This document shows positions 4,429-5,193 of a DNA stretch of 5,193 nt, one piece after another; positions within the stretch are counted from its first letter, which is position 1; the number at the start of each line of letters is the position of its first letter. Position numbers and translations under genes: made by a program. Origin of the DNA: Lachnospiraceae bacterium (lineage in GTDB: Bacteria > Bacillota > Clostridia > Lachnospirales > Lachnospiraceae); the NCBI GenBank assembly GCA_900770325.1, contig CAAGKE010000260.1:1-5193 (forward strand). Reading direction: 5' to 3'. The notes under the pieces are model-generated. The model was not told where the DNA came from, did not search any database, and saw only the letters and a list, made by a program, of their open reading frames with translations.

Positions 4429-5097
4429 ATGACAAAGCGCATTACCCGACTGGGCGGCCTGCTGGCCGCGTACCAGCGCCGCGATCCCGCGGCCCGCAGC
4501 AAGCTGGAGATCTTTTTGCTGTACCCCGGCGTTCACGCCATCCTCTACCACCGCCTGGCCCACTGGATGTACCGCCACCACTGGTTCTTCCTGGCCCGGT
4601 GCGTCTCCCAGTGGAACCGCTTCTGGACCGGCATCGAGATCCATCCCGGCGCCACCATCGGCCACCGGCTGGTCATCGACCACGGCATGGGCATCGTCAT
4701 CGGCGAGACCGCCGAGATCGGCGACGACTGCCTGCTGTACCAGGGTGTGACCCTGGGCGGAACGGGCAAGGATAAGGGCAAGCGCCACCCCACCCTGGGC
4801 AACAATGTGCTGGTGGGCTCCGGCGCCAAGGTGCTGGGCCCCTTCACCGTGGGCGACAACGCCCGCATTGCCGCCGGCGCCGTGGTCCTCAGCGAGGTCC
4901 CGGCCAACGCCACCGCCGTGGGCGTGCCCGCCCGCATCGTCCGCATGGCCGGAAAGCCTGTGTACTACGCAGACGATGTGGACCAGATCCACCTGGAAGA
5001 CCCGGTGCACCAGGAGCTCAGCAGCCTGGCGGAACGCATCGGAGAACTGGAACGTCAATTAAACGAGCAAAAGCATACGAAAGAGAGGACTGCCTGA
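4429..5097 (+). CDS. cysE: Serine O-acetyltransferase CysE
   Basis: CysE transfers acetyl from acetyl-CoA to L-serine to give O-acetylserine, the first step of cysteine synthesis in the cytoplasm. The 222-residue protein is the short Gram-positive form: a reduced helical N-terminal part (about 1-65), then a left-handed beta-helix of hexapeptide repeats (about 68-170) and a charged, probably coiled tail. The signature IEIHPGATIGHRLVIDHGMG holds the catalytic His85; Glu70 occupies the place of the E. coli dyad Asp143, as is usual in short CysE proteins. GVTLGGTGKDKGKRHP (106-121) is the acetyl-CoA/serine loop, and AVGVPARIV closes the helix. AAGGAG at 4414-4419 supports the ATG. It is controlled by the T-box upstream and followed by cysS after one base. 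Maltose- and galactoside-type acetyltransferases share the fold but not this His-containing motif set. Confidence 0.97.
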   Translation: MTKRITRLGGLLAAYQRRDPAARSKLEIFLLYPGVHAILYHRLAHWMYRHHWFFLARCVSQWNRFWTGIEIHPGATIGHRLVIDHGMGIVIGETAEIGDDCLLYQGVTLGGTGKDKGKRHPTLGNNVLVGSGAKVLGPFTVGDNARIAAGAVVLSEVPANATAVGVPARIVRMAGKPVYYADDVDQIHLEDPVHQELSSLAERIGELERQLNEQKHTKERTA

Positions 5098-5098
5098 T

Positions 5099-5193
5099 AT
5101 GTATCTGTATAACTCCGCCACCCACAAAAAAGAGGAATTCAAGACCCACACCCCCGGCCACGTGGAGATGTACACCTGCGGCCCCACGGTGTA
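5099..5193 (+). CDS. cysS: Cysteinyl-tRNA synthetase, N-terminal fragment
   Basis: The first 31 codons of cysS are present before the window ends. MYLYNSATHKKEEF and PGHVEMYTCGPTV are the conserved opening of class I cysteinyl-tRNA synthetase. Cys27 in the TCGPTV motif corresponds to the first zinc ligand, which gives the enzyme its selectivity for cysteine. The ATG begins one base after the cysE stop, with AGAGGA (5084-5089) inside the end of cysE as ribosome site, so the two genes are cotranscribed and probably translationally coupled. Both fall under the tRNA-Cys T-box, so supply and charging of cysteine are controlled together. The HIGH motif would come just past the edge. Confidence 0.95.
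   Translation, partial: MYLYNSATHKKEEFKTHTPGHVEMYTCGPTV

Noticed and set aside
4358..4432. A 24-codon ORF whose TGA overlaps the cysE ATG (ATGA).
   Set aside because: It has no ribosome site upstream (CCCCTGCCG) and begins inside the better supported leader ORF in another frame.
4330..5058. A 242-codon minus-strand frame antisense to cysE.
   Set aside because: It mirrors the cysE hexapeptide-repeat codons, giving a His/Gly/Ala/Val-rich product, and cysE is unambiguous.

Overview
The window looks like chromosomal DNA of a high-GC, gut-type Firmicute. Strongly GC-rich codon use, Gram-positive style Shine-Dalgarno sites, a cysteine T-box leader and a rimO-pgsA gene pair all point to class Clostridia, probably the Oscillospiraceae (Flavonifractor/Lawsonibacter-like). 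The taxonomic guess is inference from style and gene order, not from a database match.

Region 1 (1-700) holds the 3' end of recX on the plus strand. Facing it on the minus strand is a small DUF6809-like gene whose reading frame continues without a stop across the recX end and out of the window. This small gene is divergent from a compact XRE-family regulator. The 80-odd bases between their starts contain a 42-base perfect palindrome. It breaks down into two 15-bp operator dyads flanking overlapping, back-to-back extended -10 elements, a layout expected for a shared, autoregulated divergent promoter.

Region 2 (697-3131) is a tight plus-strand run: rimO (ribosomal protein S12 methylthiotransferase), pgsA (phosphatidylglycerophosphate synthase) and a pyridoxamine-oxidase-fold/NimA-like flavoprotein. 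rimO starts 15 nt after the XRE regulator with no visible terminator between them, so the operator may govern the whole run. A hairpin at 3108-3131 closes it.

Region 3 (3130-3963, minus strand) encodes a probable exported protein with a permuted papain-like (YiiX/NlpC-P60 type) domain. It is convergent with region 2 and divergent from region 4.

Region 4 (4025-5193) is a cysteine operon: a strong promoter, a complete tRNA-Cys T-box leader with its terminator, a 12-codon leader ORF with two Cys codons, cysE (serine acetyltransferase) and the start of cysS (cysteinyl-tRNA synthetase). Together they link cysteine synthesis and cysteine charging to tRNA-Cys aminoacylation. The leader ORF and a possible Shine-Dalgarno-sequestering hairpin between the T-box terminator and cysE suggest a second, translational layer of control. 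No CRISPR array, tRNA, rRNA or insertion sequence was seen.
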